Part shown: in pieces, positions 33,955-45,496 of the stretch
Position numbering within the stretch: the stretch's first letter is position 1
Layout of the letters: every line of letters begins with the position of its first letter
Position numbers and translations under genes: made by a program
The notes under the pieces: model-generated
What the model was told of the DNA's origin: nothing
Database searches by the model: none
Seen by the model: only the letters and a program-made list of their open reading frames with translations
DNA from: Berberis thunbergii
Taxonomy: Eukaryota; Streptophyta; Magnoliopsida; Ranunculales; Berberidaceae
Direction: 5' to 3'
Length of the DNA stretch: 64,000 nucleotides
NCBI GenBank assembly: GCA_003290165.1
Contig: QNQO01010751.1
Coordinates: forward strand, 37,826 to 101,825

Positions 33955-36382
33955 CGGGTAATTCATTTTGATTTATTTTATTGAAGTGTGTGCTTAATTG
34001 TCACAATTTATTTCTGAATTTTTGATAAATTGTTTTCACCTTTCATGTTCGAGAAATTAAATTTGATATGTTTGGTAGTTATAATTACCCTTTATCAATA
34101 TTCAAAGCATGTGCTAAAAATATTAAGCTTAAACTTTGATTAAGTGTGCCCTAAAAAGACATTTAATACTTGGTAAGAACGTATTTGCTTGAAATAATTT
34201 GTTAATGTTTGATAGAAACATGATATAATTTGAATTGGATTTTAACAATCACATATTTGGTGTAAGCAAGGGATTCTCATCCCTAAAGCTTCTCGTTTAA
34301 ATTTTCAGTAATTTAGATTTAAATATTTTTGCTAACTCATTAGTGAGTCCAAGCCCACAAAATTCATCTTTTCCTTTTTTTTTATTTTTCTCATTTTTAA
34401 TTTATTTTTAGTTTAGTTTTAAACACAGTAACCCCATTTTCTCTAAATTAGTTTAGATAATTTTTAAAATTCAATTTAATCCACTTTCATCCTGGGATCG
34501 ACCCGTACTTGTCGTTGTCTACCTGTTAGACATCGTGCACTTGCGGTTATTACAAGTGGGTTAAATTAGCTTATTAATTTAGGTTAATAAAATTCGCATC
34601 AAGTTTTTGGAGAGCTTAAATAACCTAAATAAATAGGCTAATTTGACCCACTTGTGATAACCGCAAGTGCACGGTGTCTAACTGGTAGACAACGACAAGT
34701 ACGGGTCGATCCCACGAGGAAAGTGGATGCAATTGAATTTAATAATTTAATTAAACTAATTTAGAAGAAAATGGGGTTACAACATTTTTAAAACTAAACT
34801 AAAAATAAATTAAAAATAAGAAAAAAAATAAAATAAAGGAAAATGTGGATTTTGTGGGCTTGGACTCACCAATGAGTTAGCAAAATTATTTAAATCTAAA
34901 TTACTGAACATTTAAACGAGAAGCGTTAGGGATGAGAATCCTTTGCTTACACCGAATATGTGATCGTTAAAATCCAATTCAAATTATATTATGTTTCTAT
35001 TAAACATTAACAAATTATTTCAAGCAAATACGCTCTTACCAAGTATTAAATGTCTTTTTAGGGCACACTTAATCAAAGTTTAAGCTTAATATTTTTAGCA
35101 TATGCTTTGAATATTGATAAAGGGTAATTCTAACTACCAAACATATCAAGTTTAATTTCTCGAACATGAAAGGTGAAAGCAATTTATCAAAAATTCAGAA
35201 ATAAATTGTAATTAACAATTAAGCACACAATTCAGTAAAATAAATCAAAATGAATTATGCAACCCCTTTGGTTTGTTGCAAATTCGATGTGGTGTACTCA
35301 GTAGATCAGCAGATGGTATGAACATGAATCCCGAGAAGAATGGTTGCAAATGCTCTGTGGTGGTACAGAGCTGAAATCAGGGTGCCAATAGTCGAAATCA
35401 GTTTGACTCAGTCTCCCGCCAATGGAACTGTCGTGCTCTGCGTTACTTCGCCTTCGTCTCCAGCGAGCAACATCACTGCTCCGCCTTCCTCCGTGCTCCT
35501 CGCGAGCGTCCTTGTCCTCCAAATGGTTCTGGAACCTGTAAAAGAGAGAGGTGCAATGAGAACACTCAAAAATAGAGAGAGAGATCGGAAGGAAACTCCC
35601 CTGTTTCTGTTGTCGCGGTGGTGGTGCGCCGCTCTGTGATGGTGGCCGTGAGAGAGGGAGACAAGAAGGAGGGCCGAGACGAAGAGAGGGTGGTGATGGA
35701 GGTGGCTCTGTTTCGCGGTGGTTGTGGTGGCTCAGGATTGCTGTCCGGAGGTGGTGGTGGTGCTCCGGTGATGGATGATGGACAGGGAGAGGGACAGGGA
35801 CGGTGGCGGAGTGAAGGTTTGACGCGAAACAGGGTTGTCACTCCCTTGTTTCGTGGTGGTGGTTGTGCTGCTGTCCGGAAATGGTGGATGAGAAAGTGAT
35901 GGTGGTTGATGGTGGATGGAGGTGGTGACGGTGATGAAAATCACTTTGTGAGGAAGAGAGTTTGATTTTGGTTATTGATGCTTGATTCCCTTCTCCTCCT
36001 CCCTTTTTCTCACCCCTTTTCTCTTGTATTTATAAAAAATGGGCACAATGAATAGAGATGAGATAAATGGATGATTCATAGAGAGAATCAATGGATCATT
36101 GGGAGAATATTTTTAGGTAGGATTGGGCTTGGGTTCATAGGTTAGGTTCTTGGGTTTAAGTTATGGGCTTGATTTTGGGTTTACAGGTTTAGACATGTGA
36201 CTCTCTACTTTGTACCACCGTTAGAGTCGACCAATTGTCATTCCTTAAATTGTTGCCTTAATACGATTTCATCGTTCACGCTCAAATTCCTACAAAGACA
36301 TGAAAACGAAATAATTACTATAAAATATAATAATTGAAACACTAACATATATAAATTAAGGGATATATTATGTAATAATTAT
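33955..36382. mobile_element. Inverted pair of Athila-like LTRs forming a ~650-bp-arm palindrome
   Basis: 33955 to about 34610 reads on the plus strand as the 3' part of an Athila-type LTR: ...GACCCGTACTTGTCGTTG..., GTGCACTTGCGGTTATTAC, then ...CGCATCA followed by AGTTTTTGG, the usual start of the primer-site region. From about 34620 to 36382 a second copy lies in reverse orientation, beginning on the minus strand TGATATTCACATAATTATT. The two arms match over about 640 bp with scattered differences. No internal coding region is present. The junction bases AAGTTTTTGGAGAGCTTAAA are the centre. The host array resumes as ACAGGCCAACACTGATTAGAC. A weak ACGGG/ACAGG duplication is possible. Confidence 0.75.
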
Positions 36383-36394
36383 GTGAATATCAAC

Positions 36395-37875
36395 AGGCCA
36401 ACACTGATTAGACTCCCACTTCCTCAACCATCGCAATCTGCGTGGAGCAGATTAGGCTTTGGGCACCATAAGTTGTCGTCATTAGACGCGAACTGACTAA
36501 GCTTATCTGGTAAGTTTGGCGATTATTGTCTGTTAAAGAGCAATGACCCCTTGGTGAGTCGTCGTGCGCTGATTAGACTCCCACTTCCTTGGTCATCCTA
36601 ATCCGCGCGGAGCAGATTAGGCTTTGGGTATCAGAAGTCGTCGTCATCATTCGCGAACTGACTAAGCTTACCTAGTAAGTTTAGCGATCATTGTCTGTTG
36701 GAGAGCAATGACCCCTTGGTGAGTCATCGTCATCAGTGAATTAACACTGACTAGACTCCCACTTCCTCGATCATCGTGGCCCGCGCGCAGCGAACTAGGC
36801 TTTGGGCACCAGAAGTTGTCATCATCAATCGTGAACTGACTAAGCTTACCTGAAAAGTTCGACGATCATTGTCTATTTTGAGAGCAATGCTCCCTTGGCG
36901 AGTCACAGTCATTAGAGGACCAGTGCTGACTAGACTCCCACTTCCTCGGCCGTCGCAATCCGTGTGGAGTGGATTAGGCTTTGGGCACTAAATGTCGTCG
37001 TCATCAATCGCGAACTGACTAAGCTTACCTGGTAAGTTCGGCTATCATTGTCTGTTGGAGAGCAATAATCCCTTGGAGAGTGGTCGTCATAAGCTGACCA
37101 ACATTGACTAGACTCCCACTTCCTCGGCCGTCGTGGTCCTTATGCAGCGGACTAAGGTTTGGGTACCAGAAGCCATCGTCATCAGTCGAAGACTAACTAA
37201 GCTTACCTGGCAAGTTCGACGATCATTGTCTATTTTGAAAGCAACGATCCCTTGGCGAATCATCATCATTAGCGGACAAGCATTGATTAGACTCCCACTT
37301 CCTCGGCCATCGTAACCCGAGCGCAACGGATAGACTTTGGGCACTAGAAGTCGCCGTTATCAATTGCGAACTGGCTAAGCTTACCTGACAAGTTCGGCGA
37401 TCGTTGTCTGTTTTGAGAGCAATGATCCCTTGGCGAGTCATCGTCATCAGCGGACAATCACTGACTAGACTACCACTTCCTCGGCCGTCATGGCTCATGC
37501 GCAGTGGACTAGACTTTGGGCACCAGAAGCCGTCGTTATCATTCGCGAACTGACTAAGCTCACATGACAAGTTCAGCGATCATTGTCTATTTTGAGAGCA
37601 ATGATCCCTTGGCGAGTCATCGTCTAAAATGGACAAGTGCTGACTAGACTCCCACTTCCTCGACCGTCGTGGCCCGTGCGCAGCGGACTAGGCTTTGGGC
37701 ACCAAAAGTCGTCATCATCAGTCGCGAACTGACTAAGCTTACCTGGTAAGTTCGGTGACCATTGTCTGTTTTGAGAGCAATGATCCATCGTCATCAGCGG
37801 ACAAGCACTGACTAGACTCCACTTCCTCGACCATCGTGGTCCGTGTGCAACGGACTAGGCTTTGGGTTGGTCGAG
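36395..37875. repeat. ~178-bp tandem array of element B, about 8.5 units
   Basis: TGACTAGACTCCCACTTCCT recurs with the CCC at about 36415, 36580, 36758, 36937, 37115, 37294, 37472, 37651 and 37819, so the period is 178-179 bp with two shorter units. Each unit holds GCGGACTAGGCTTTGGGCAC, CGCGAACTGACTAAGCTTAC and AGCAATGATCCCTTGGCGAG. Open frames across it are incidental. Confidence 0.95.
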
Positions 37876-37989
37876 GGTTGTAACGGACAACAATGTAAGT
37901 TTTGGTAAATGCAAATATTTTATTGATAATATATTTTGAGATGCTCTACATTCCATGGTCGTTTAAGCTCGTCGTCATCTGGGTCTTAT

Positions 37990-39100
37990 AGCCAATGCGT
38001 TCCTGGCCAGCCGACCTTGGGTCTTGTAGCTTTCCCGCATTGGCTTCCTTGGTGTTCTGTTGGGTCTTTCTGAGCACTCAATCCCCCAACTTGAACTTGC
38101 GTGGTTTGACCTTCTTGTTGTAAATGAGGTCTAGCCCTACGCACAAGGCTCCGTTGTTGTCGTCTGGTCTGAACTCCTCCGTTCAGAAGGTTGGCACCTC
38201 GAGTTCTACCATAACCATAGCTTCTAATTTGTATGCTAGGGTGAAAGGTGTCTCTTCGGTAGGGACTCTTTTAATTGTCTGATACGCCCAGAGTATCCCT
38301 AGCAGCTCTGGAACCCATTTTCCTTTGGCCGCGTCGAGCTTTCATTTGATGGCCTCGAGGATTGTTTGGTTGGTGACCTCTGCTTGGTTGTTGGCTAGGG
38401 GTGCCCTGGCGATGAGAAGTGGCGATCGATCTTCCAACTTTTGCACAGTTTCTTGACCTTACTACCTTCAAACTAGGTTTAGTTGTCGCTGACCAATATT
38501 CTGGGGATGCCAAATTTATAGACGATGGAGGTCCATATGAATTTCTTGATCTGGACCTGCCCTAATTTTGATAGGGTCTCGGTTTCTACTCACTTGGTGA
38601 AGTAGTTGACGGCCACAAGAATGAACTTTTTACCGGTTGATGCCGAAAGTGGTCTGATGATGTTGGTTCCCCATTGCGCAAATGGCCATGGACTAGTAAT
38701 CGGAGTTAGTGGCTGGGCCGACATATGGGTGTATGGTGCAAACCTCTAACATTTGTGGCATTTGCGAACAATATCTTTGGCATCTCGCTGTATGGTCGGC
38801 CAATGATACCCTATAGTTAGGGCTTTATGGGCAAGGGCTCTCGCCTGGGTGGTTCCCACATATATCGCCACGGATCCTACCTAGGACCTGGCTTGCCTCC
38901 GAAGGTGCTTGACATCGGAGCAGGGGTCCTGTCATTGATCTCCTATATAATGTGTCGTTTAGGAGAGTGTACCTCGCTGCTCTAATTTTTTGTTTTTTGG
39001 CTTCGACCTTGTCGGTTGGTAGGATTTTGGTGGCTATGTATTTCATTATCGGAGACATCCAATTTGGTTGTGTTTACGTGACGCAGATATCTCTACTTTC
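37990..39100 (-). pseudogene. Integrase of element B
   Basis: Minus-strand pieces in changing frames show the gypsy integrase order: an H2C2-side region and SPIMKYIATKILPTDKVEAK block (38825-39058), the catalytic core with FIWTSIVYKFGIPRILVSDN (about 38500-38570), SSPGHP near 38420, and the C-terminal KRHLSP...-type region down to about 38060. Multiple stops and shifts make it inactive. It lies downstream of RNase H, as expected for Ty3/gypsy. Confidence 0.8.
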
Positions 39101-39103
39101 TTC

Positions 39104-39470
39104 TTAATTGAGGCTCGATTGCTCTTGATATTCAATGAGGCCGCTAGAGACTTCGTCGGAGGCTGAGGCTTCTTTGGATATTTTATTGTCGTCTCGGGGG
39201 CACTGTATGAGTTTGTAGCTTTTGAACCTGCTCATTATGCCAAGTACCTTATCGCGGTAGGCTATCATACGAGGGTTTTTGCAGTTGAAATCCCATTTGA
39301 CTTGGTTGACTACCAATCTTGAGTCATTGTATGTCGTTAGGCAATCTATTCCTATCCATAATGCTAGCTTTAGTCTAGATATGAAGGTTTCATATTCGGC
39401 TTCATTGTTTGAGGCGGGGAAGCTGAACCTGACTGCCTTCTCAAGGGTGAAGCCGTTGGGGAACATAGTG
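39104..39470 (-). pseudogene. Second (archaeal-type) RNase H domain of element B
   Basis: A clean 120-codon frame reads FPASNNEAEYETFISRLKLA, then YNDSRLVVNQVKWDFNCKNP and YKLIQCPRDDNKISKEASA. NNEAEYEAL and DS.L.V.Q are hallmarks of the additional RNase H that Tat elements carry between RNase H and integrase. The first catalytic aspartate (a DGS-like motif upstream) is not in this frame. Confidence 0.85.
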
Positions 39471-39559
39471 TGATCCCAGCTTCGCTTGCCCTTCCAGTCA
39501 AGGACCTGTCACAACGCAAGATCCATACTGGGCCTTTAAATCCGGGGGCTTGTGGTCTA

Positions 39560-39868
39560 CCTTAGGCAATTCTCCACCTGTAAACTCGACAATGAATATG
39601 CCAGTGTCTGGGCTTTGATGGAGGTTCTTAGAGCGTAGTTTATGTCAAACTGCCCGAGCTCGATTGACCATTTCACCATTCTGCCCGATAGCTTAGGTTT
39701 ATATAATACCGATTGGAGTGGATGTTTGGCCAGGACCGTTATAAAGTGGGCTGAAAATACGGTCTTAGCTTCCTGGAAGATGCGACTAGTGCCAAAGCCA
39801 ACTTTTATAGGCTCGAGTAGTGCGACTCTGCTTCAACAAAAGTCTTGCTGGTGTAATATACGAGTTTT
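39560..39868 (-). pseudogene. Reverse-transcriptase-linked RNase H of element B, split by the CACTA
   Basis: The minus strand reads ...VLYKPKLSGRMVKWSIELGQ and upstream AKTVFSAHFITVLAKHPL, the connection/RNase H part of gypsy pol. At 39868 the frame is cut by the CACTA terminus. The rest, SLALVQDDQGIQ, is at 49016-49053. Removing the CACTA and one TTT copy restores a continuous reading frame across the junction. Confidence 0.85.
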
Positions 39869-39925
39869 CACTACACCAAAAATACTCATCAACAACGATT
39901 TGGGACCCTGGGGGTAACCAATGGC

Positions 39926-40243
39926 CACGGCTAAGAGGCGTGGGCTGTAAAGGCGTCGCAAAGTCATCCGTGATGGCTATAAATCGTGGCCAAACATTTT
40001 AGCAACGGTTTTTTGCTCGAGGACGGTTGATGATTTAGCCACGGTTTTAAGCCGTTGCAACAATTGTTGCCACGGTTTTAAGCAGTGGCAAGTATTGGCC
40101 ACGGTTAAAAGTCGTGGCAACAATTTTAGCCATGGTTTTAAGCCGTGGCAAGTACTGGCCATGGTTCTAAGCCGTTGCAATGATTTTAGCCACGATTTTA
40201 AGCCCTAGCAAGCACTGGCCACGGTTTTAAACTGTGGCAAGTT
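39926..40243. repeat. Left subterminal repeat array of the CACTA, ~10 copies
   Basis: Copies of GCCACGGTTTTAAGC followed by CGTGGCAA, each an imperfect palindrome, are spaced about 30 bp apart. In CACTA elements such motifs are transposase-binding sites. A second CACTATAACAAAAAAGGCC string starts at 40247, just inside the array, and resembles the right terminus more than the left one does. Confidence 0.85.
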
Positions 40244-40732
40244 ATCACTATAACAAAAAAGGCCATTAATGGTAGGTATACATAGCAAATTTTTTTTTTT
40301 TTTGCTATCAAATGACTTTTTATTACATCTTATAAATTTTATTTCTAGAACTTCACACAATGTATCCAAATAGATTATGTTCGCTGTAGTCCACTAGACT
40401 AAAGAAACAAAACCAATATTGGAATTTCTTCATAGACCAAGCAACATAGTGTATAAGCATTTAATAACAATGAGGAGATGGCCATAAGGCATTAATTTTC
40501 AATCAGAAACTACCTAAGCTTCATTCATAAATCAGATCCAACAAATACAAAAGGAATAAGAGCTTCAGGCACCACCTTACCCACTAAATGTGGCTTGAAC
40601 AAAGAAGTATAAACTATCTTAAAGCACCTATTTTTGTGGGAAATAAACTAAAAATCACTGGATGAAAACTAGAACTTGGTCAGACAATTTTCAGGAGAAG
40701 AGTCAAAAATCAAAATTCCTCAGGATTTCAAC

Positions 40733-42410
40733 TTGAAATGCTTCTGTAATAGATGAAGAAACAGTTTTCTCAACAGCTGGTGTGACGAGACGAGCTACAA
40801 CAAGTTCCTTTTTCAGTGTTTTCTCTAGCATTGCTGGCAAATCCTTGTTCATACAATTGGTGATCAAACTCGTTATCTGTTGTGTGTGTTCTCGTTTTAA
40901 TTTCTCATGTTTGGCATTCTCTTCTTGGAAACGGGCCCATAAAGCATCGGTGTTGGCCTTGATGGCTTTCTCCATGCTACGGCCCAAGACTGCCTCTACT
41001 CTTTTACCTTCTTTGGTAACCAGGGTAGACACCATTGCCATTTGTTTTTGCAAATCCTTTTGCATGGTGAATAGCTGCAAACATAACAAATAGACAAGTT
41101 TACCTGGAATGTGATTTATGAAAGAGAGCTTAAGGAAAACATACTGACAAAATAATAGCTCACCAACAATAAAAGTAATAATAACAATAGTAATCACCAA
41201 ATGAATGAATAAATAAATATGTCTAAACAATGAGAAAACGTACCTCAAATGAATAATATATAATTCCTACCCATGGTCTCGTCACTGTTTCATTGTTTTG
41301 CAATAATGATCCAAGTAAAATAGCTATTAAATAAACAAACTGTCATACATTCATATGTAAAATTCGAACTTTTTGAAACTTACAGATTCATATCTCACAT
41401 TTTCACAGGGACATAGTTTGATAGATATAGCTGCATTTGATGACAGTGAAGCTTTCAAAACCTAGACATATTCCTTGCAAGTAGCAATGAAATTAAGTAA
41501 TTGACTTAAGACAAGATATACAAGTTCATTCTGAGGTTCAACGTGATACTGTGATACATGCCTTTCCATGAAGTATTTGACACATAACTACTTTTCCAAC
41601 TAGCTCTTTCAAAACAAAGGGAAAGAGAACTTTAACGAGTTCTCATATATGGATAAACATGACACTGTACTTAAATTGTTTTTCCTTCATGTATCCATTC
41701 AAATACAAATATTAAGGGCATAAACCAAGAGGAATCAAGTATGTCGCTGACCAGTGATTGGCTTCAACTGTTGAGGCTGCCCATTTGTCAAATTCAATTG
41801 TCTTCTGAGCTTGACAATATGACTTTGCACCTATCACAGCCAAAACACACAGAAGAAAGAAACAATCATACCATATTGTGATTGGTTTCTCAATATAGAA
41901 GCATATCCGTTTATCAAACTTTGCAGAATGGCGTACCAAAAATACTATATCATATTAAAAGTAGCAGAAGAAAGAATTTAATAGTGGGACAATGGGTATG
42001 TAAGAGTAAGTGATTACGTGGTTGAGTGTCCCCTGTATAGAAATAATCTGATAAGACGCAAGCTCCAAAGAAGAAACAATCGGAGTGCTACCAGGCTCAT
42101 TGGAAGAACCTGTGGGATTGCAAATCCTCGGAGATGGAGAAGACGGCCCAGATACTTGAGAGATTAAACCCTTTTGCTTGTCAACTTTTGAAGCTGATGT
42201 AGTGGGTTGTTGAACTGTTGTTGCAACATCCAATTCAGAAACCTTGCCAAGAACATTTTTTCTAGCATCCTGCATTTCTTCCTCACTGGCTCTTGGAGGC
42301 TGGTCCAATGTTTCAGAGGCCCTAGCATCATTAACTTGCCTCTTCTCAGAACTTAACATTTCAATAGACAATGCACTACATTCTTTGGCCATACCAAGAT
42401 TTTCGACTAA
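40733..42410 (-). pseudogene. VCS: VARICOSE/EDC4-like gene fragment (mRNA decapping scaffold)
   Basis: Two exons on the minus strand. The first (about 42410 to 42018) reads SSEKRQVNDARASETLDQPP, then SEEEMQDARKNVLGKVSELD and SQVSGPSSPSPR, ending GTLNH before GTAATC. The second (41074-40733) follows an AG acceptor and reads LFTMQKDLQKQMAMV, EGKRVEAVLGRSMEKA, TDALWARFQEENAKHEKLK and TQQITSLITNCMNKDLPAML, and ends AFQ before GT. This is the linker and start of the conserved C-terminal helical region of plant VARICOSE, the scaffold of the DCP1-DCP2 decapping complex. About ten residues before TPAVEKTVSSSI are missing. The intron is kept, so capture was at DNA level. The frame within exons is largely open. 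Confidence 0.85.
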
Positions 42411-42730
42411 GTTAAACTATGAGTACAAGTACCTGTCGGTGTTTCTGACCCATAAAAGGGTCATTCCACCAAAGAATTAAACAAAGGAAACAAAAATACC
42501 TTATCAGGATTGTTTTTGGTAAGCACTGCTCCAACAAGCTTTGGGGCTTTACTGTGCTCCCAAATGAACTTCTTCATCAACAAGAGCTAGCACAAGATGG
42601 TGATCATCTGTATCAGGTGAAGCATTATTACATGACTAATCATCAGATTTTCTTTGCAGGACACAGATGTCTAAAGCAGTAGTATGTCAGCTAAAGGTTA
42701 ACCACATGAGGTAGAAATCATGAGCACTTA

Positions 42731-43519
42731 CAGCCAAGGATCATCTCCAACAAGCATCATATCATCTTCATTATCAGTATACACCACCTGCCAGTTTTTG
42801 TTGTTAGCCATCAACTCGCCATTGAAGTCGAACATCTTGTCTAATTCAGCAATCAGTTCATCATAGTCCTTAAACTTGGTAAGGTCCACAGACCTGCCAA
42901 GAGCAACCCTTGTTTGTGAACCTGAATTAAACAACTTTAGTACAAAGACTTCATACATTGAGACCAGTAATATAAAAATTGAATTCATCAAAACAAACCT
43001 TGGTGCAACTTCTGGTTGAACTGCCCTCGATTTTGCCCTGAACATCTCTTGAACACTGTTGACAAGTTTGTGAAGGCCTCTCAGGCTCATTTCGAACAAG
43101 ATCGGTAGACTTTGAGCCCTTTGATGGCTCTGATTGTTCATCAGACTCTTGAGCATGTGAATGGTTCAAAACAGGATGGATATTGTTTTCTTGCTCAAAT
43201 TGCATATTTGTATTAGACTGTGCTGCCTCTGAAACAACTGGGTTCCTGATTAGCGAAAATCCAAATGGATGGTAACTGCTCCTAACTTAACATTGAAGGT
43301 TGTGGTCTTCCTCCTCTAGTGTGGTGTGTAGTCTCAGAGTGTGATGGCGAGAGCATTGGCATCACCCAGCTACTAGGCTGCTCCACTCTGAGATTCTGCT
43401 GAATGGAGTAGCCACCAAACCCACCATACCTATTAGAACCAGATTTCTGATAATCATTTGTTTGTGATGTTTTCATGCCAGAATCCAACATATTTAATGG
43501 ACTAGTATTCATCATAGAC
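42731..43519 (-). pseudogene. Auxin response factor fragment (ARF2-like C-terminal half with PB1 domain)
   Basis: On the minus strand a first part reads GGFGGYSIQQNLRVEQPSSW and SHSETTHHTRGGRPQPS, then after a stop and shift FGFSLIRNPVVSEAA and RNEPERPSQTCQQ to RSCTK (end at 42999, donor GTTTGT). The second exon (42921-42731) reads VALGRSVDLTKFKDYDELIA, ELDKMFDFNGELM and NEDDMMLVGDDPW, the first and middle part of the PB1 (domain III/IV) interaction module with its acidic patch, ending at GTAAGT. One base is missing between VHKQG and VALGRS, a frameshift. The final PB1 exon is absent. The DNA-binding domain is not present. Confidence 0.88.
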
Positions 43520-43539
43520 CATGATCCCGCATAGAATTT

Positions 43540-44745
43540 CCCTTCAGATCTCTCATCCTAGTAGCCAGCTCCTCCAACACTGAGTGAATCATATCAAATG
43601 TTAGCTGTCCACGATTCCAAACTTGTGAACTTGGTTCTTGATTCAATTAAACTAAAACCTTGAATTTTGTTTACACTCTCAATTCAATCCAACTTGATTT
43701 AGAAAGTACTTGTACAACATTATTTTTTATTTAGTCTACTAGAGGCTCTATTTATTTCAATCTAAATCTTATATAGCAAAATAAGCAAATGCAAATAAAG
43801 AACTACTTTGTAGGATTTTGAATGTACCGGATTTAAATGACGAGCGGATTCGATCAACCTCTCCAAGTTAAATTCTTGCCCTTTGTTCTCAGGAACACTA
43901 AAATTCACAAAAAGAACAAACATCAATAAGTATCCTGGCCTACAGAAACAAGTATCAAGTAATTTCTGGCAATTAAAAAACAATTCAATCTCTGCATATA
44001 CTACCATACCCATTGATTTCCTTAATAGTCGCACACACGCATTATAGCCGCTGAATTAGCATCTCGCATATATGAAGAAATACGCCTAAAATTAGCAGTT
44101 ATTGAAAAGGAAGTAATTGACTCAGCTGCAAATAGAAAAATTTTCAATGCATGGAACTCACACGTGCAATTTTGCCTGGATGCACCAATCTACAGCAGCT
44201 GGTCCAAGCCACACGTAGGCTGGTGCAAAGTCAACACAGATGGGTCTCTTCAAGGTGCACTAGAAGGCCATGGAGTTGTTTTAAGAGATGAACATGGTGT
44301 GCACTAGAAGGCCATGGAGTTGTTTTAAGAGATGAACATGGTGTAGACATTAATGTCGTACCAACGTTACTAATAATGTTAAGTACCTAAAAATGCCCAT
44401 GACATTGCAACTAAATGTGGACCAATTAAGTGCACAACAGCCATTAGGACTATCCAAATAGGTGCTTACTCATGTACCAAACATGTAACTACCACGTTTC
44501 AATAACAAAGTACACGCAGCCATTAAGACTATCCAAATAGATGTGACATATGTTTGAGAAAAGGATGTCGAGAAGCCCAATGCCCAATAATTTATGGACC
44601 TGACAAATTGAAAAGCAAACACAATTTTCTTACCAGAAAGGGCACCATCCACACTCGTTTTTGCCAGCTGACTCTGCTCTTCCAACTGCTGCAGAAGCTT
44701 TAGTGATAAGGAGTGACCAGTTCCTTCATAACCACAAGAACAACT
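43540..44745 (-). pseudogene. Three exon-like pieces of an unidentified gene
   Basis: With plausible AG/GT borders on the minus strand: about 44745-44634 (GYEGTGHSLSLKLLQQLEEQ, SQLAKTSVDGALS, donor GTAAGA), 43897-43828 (VPENKGQEFNLERLIESARH, LNP, donor GTACAT) and 43604-43540 (LTFDMIHSVLEELATRMRDL, KGN). They look like protein-coding exons of helical proteins, but I do not recognise the family and cannot say whether they come from one gene. Confidence 0.5.
44041..44306 (+). pseudogene. RNase H-like domain fragment (plant RVT_3 type)
   Basis: The plus strand is open from 44041 to a TAG at 44304 and reads AELASRIYEEIRLKLAVIEK, then FNAWNSHVQF, WSKPHVGWCKVNTDGSLQGA and GHGVVLRDEHG. W.KP..GW.KVNTDGS...G.G.V.RD is the N-terminal signature of the RNase H-like domain in plant LINE polyproteins and related host genes; the first catalytic Asp is in NTDGS. 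A ~43-bp segment (GTGCACTAGAAGGCCATGGA...) is duplicated in tandem just after it. Confidence 0.75.
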
Positions 44746-45290
44746 GCTGCAGAATCTAATTAAACTGAAATGAAAACAAGTTAATTTAGATGGTTTAATG
44801 AAATATAAATGGTCTGATATACAAAATCAGTACATCACTATCAAGTTGATCCTACTACTAAGTTACACCATAGGTGGGACCATCCATGCTCTCAAATGTA
44901 GGGATCCATTCCGCTCCTTTGTTGCAAATTTTTTCTTTTCTTTTCCATTTTTGACATGAACAACTTGTAAAGGTATAAGGTTATGTTATAGACTACTCTT
45001 AAAGTCTCCCATAATTCATCTGTTAGACAAGTGTAAGTGAAGAAGAGTGAATTGAATTGAATTGAAATGAAACCCATCAAATAACACTGTTTTTGCATTC
45101 ATTCATTCATTCAATATAACATTATTCATTCTTATGTAAATCATAGTATCATATCATACCCTCTATATACAACCTTCAACTTTACCACCATTATTAATCA
45201 TAATAACAAGACTAGCTACTATGTTCCTTTTGCACAAGTAGTTCCTCTGAGTCCCACACTTTCTACACTCTCTTTTGTCCCCAACCCTTT

Positions 45291-45296
45291 TATAAA
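45291..45296 (+). promoter_or_regulatory. TATA box of the captured WUSCHEL segment
   Basis: CCCTTTTATAAACC about 200 bp before the WUS-type ATG, followed by a pyrimidine-rich leader. It suggests the capture included promoter and 5' UTR. Confidence 0.5.
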
Positions 45297-45496
45297 CCTT
45301 TGTCTGTCAACTTCAGTCCTTCTCTCCCAGATATTTCTATGATCTTCACCGTTTATTACTCTTCACCACCCCATGTGCTCCTCTTCTTAGCTTCCACTCT
45401 CTCTCAACTACTTCTCTATAAGTTCTATAATCAATTTAATTCACATATTCACGCAAAAACACTCCCTTTGTTCTCTTCCTCTTGTTTTGATCACTC

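Noticed and set aside
35298..35944. Overlapping open frames of 70-99 codons
   Set aside because: They fall inside an Athila-like LTR with a GGTGGTGG-rich stretch; low complexity on both strands.
37108..37570. Open frames of 60-115 codons
   Set aside because: They repeat with the ~178-bp array unit and differ between units; not a conserved protein.
36395..37875. CRISPR-like array
   Set aside because: Units are contiguous 178-bp tandem repeats without spacers, in a plant genome.
42480..42590. Possible further exon on the minus strand reading KKFIWEHSKAPKLVGAVLTK before a GTATTT donor
   Set aside because: Open and splice-bordered, but I could not tie it to the VARICOSE or ARF pieces or name a family.
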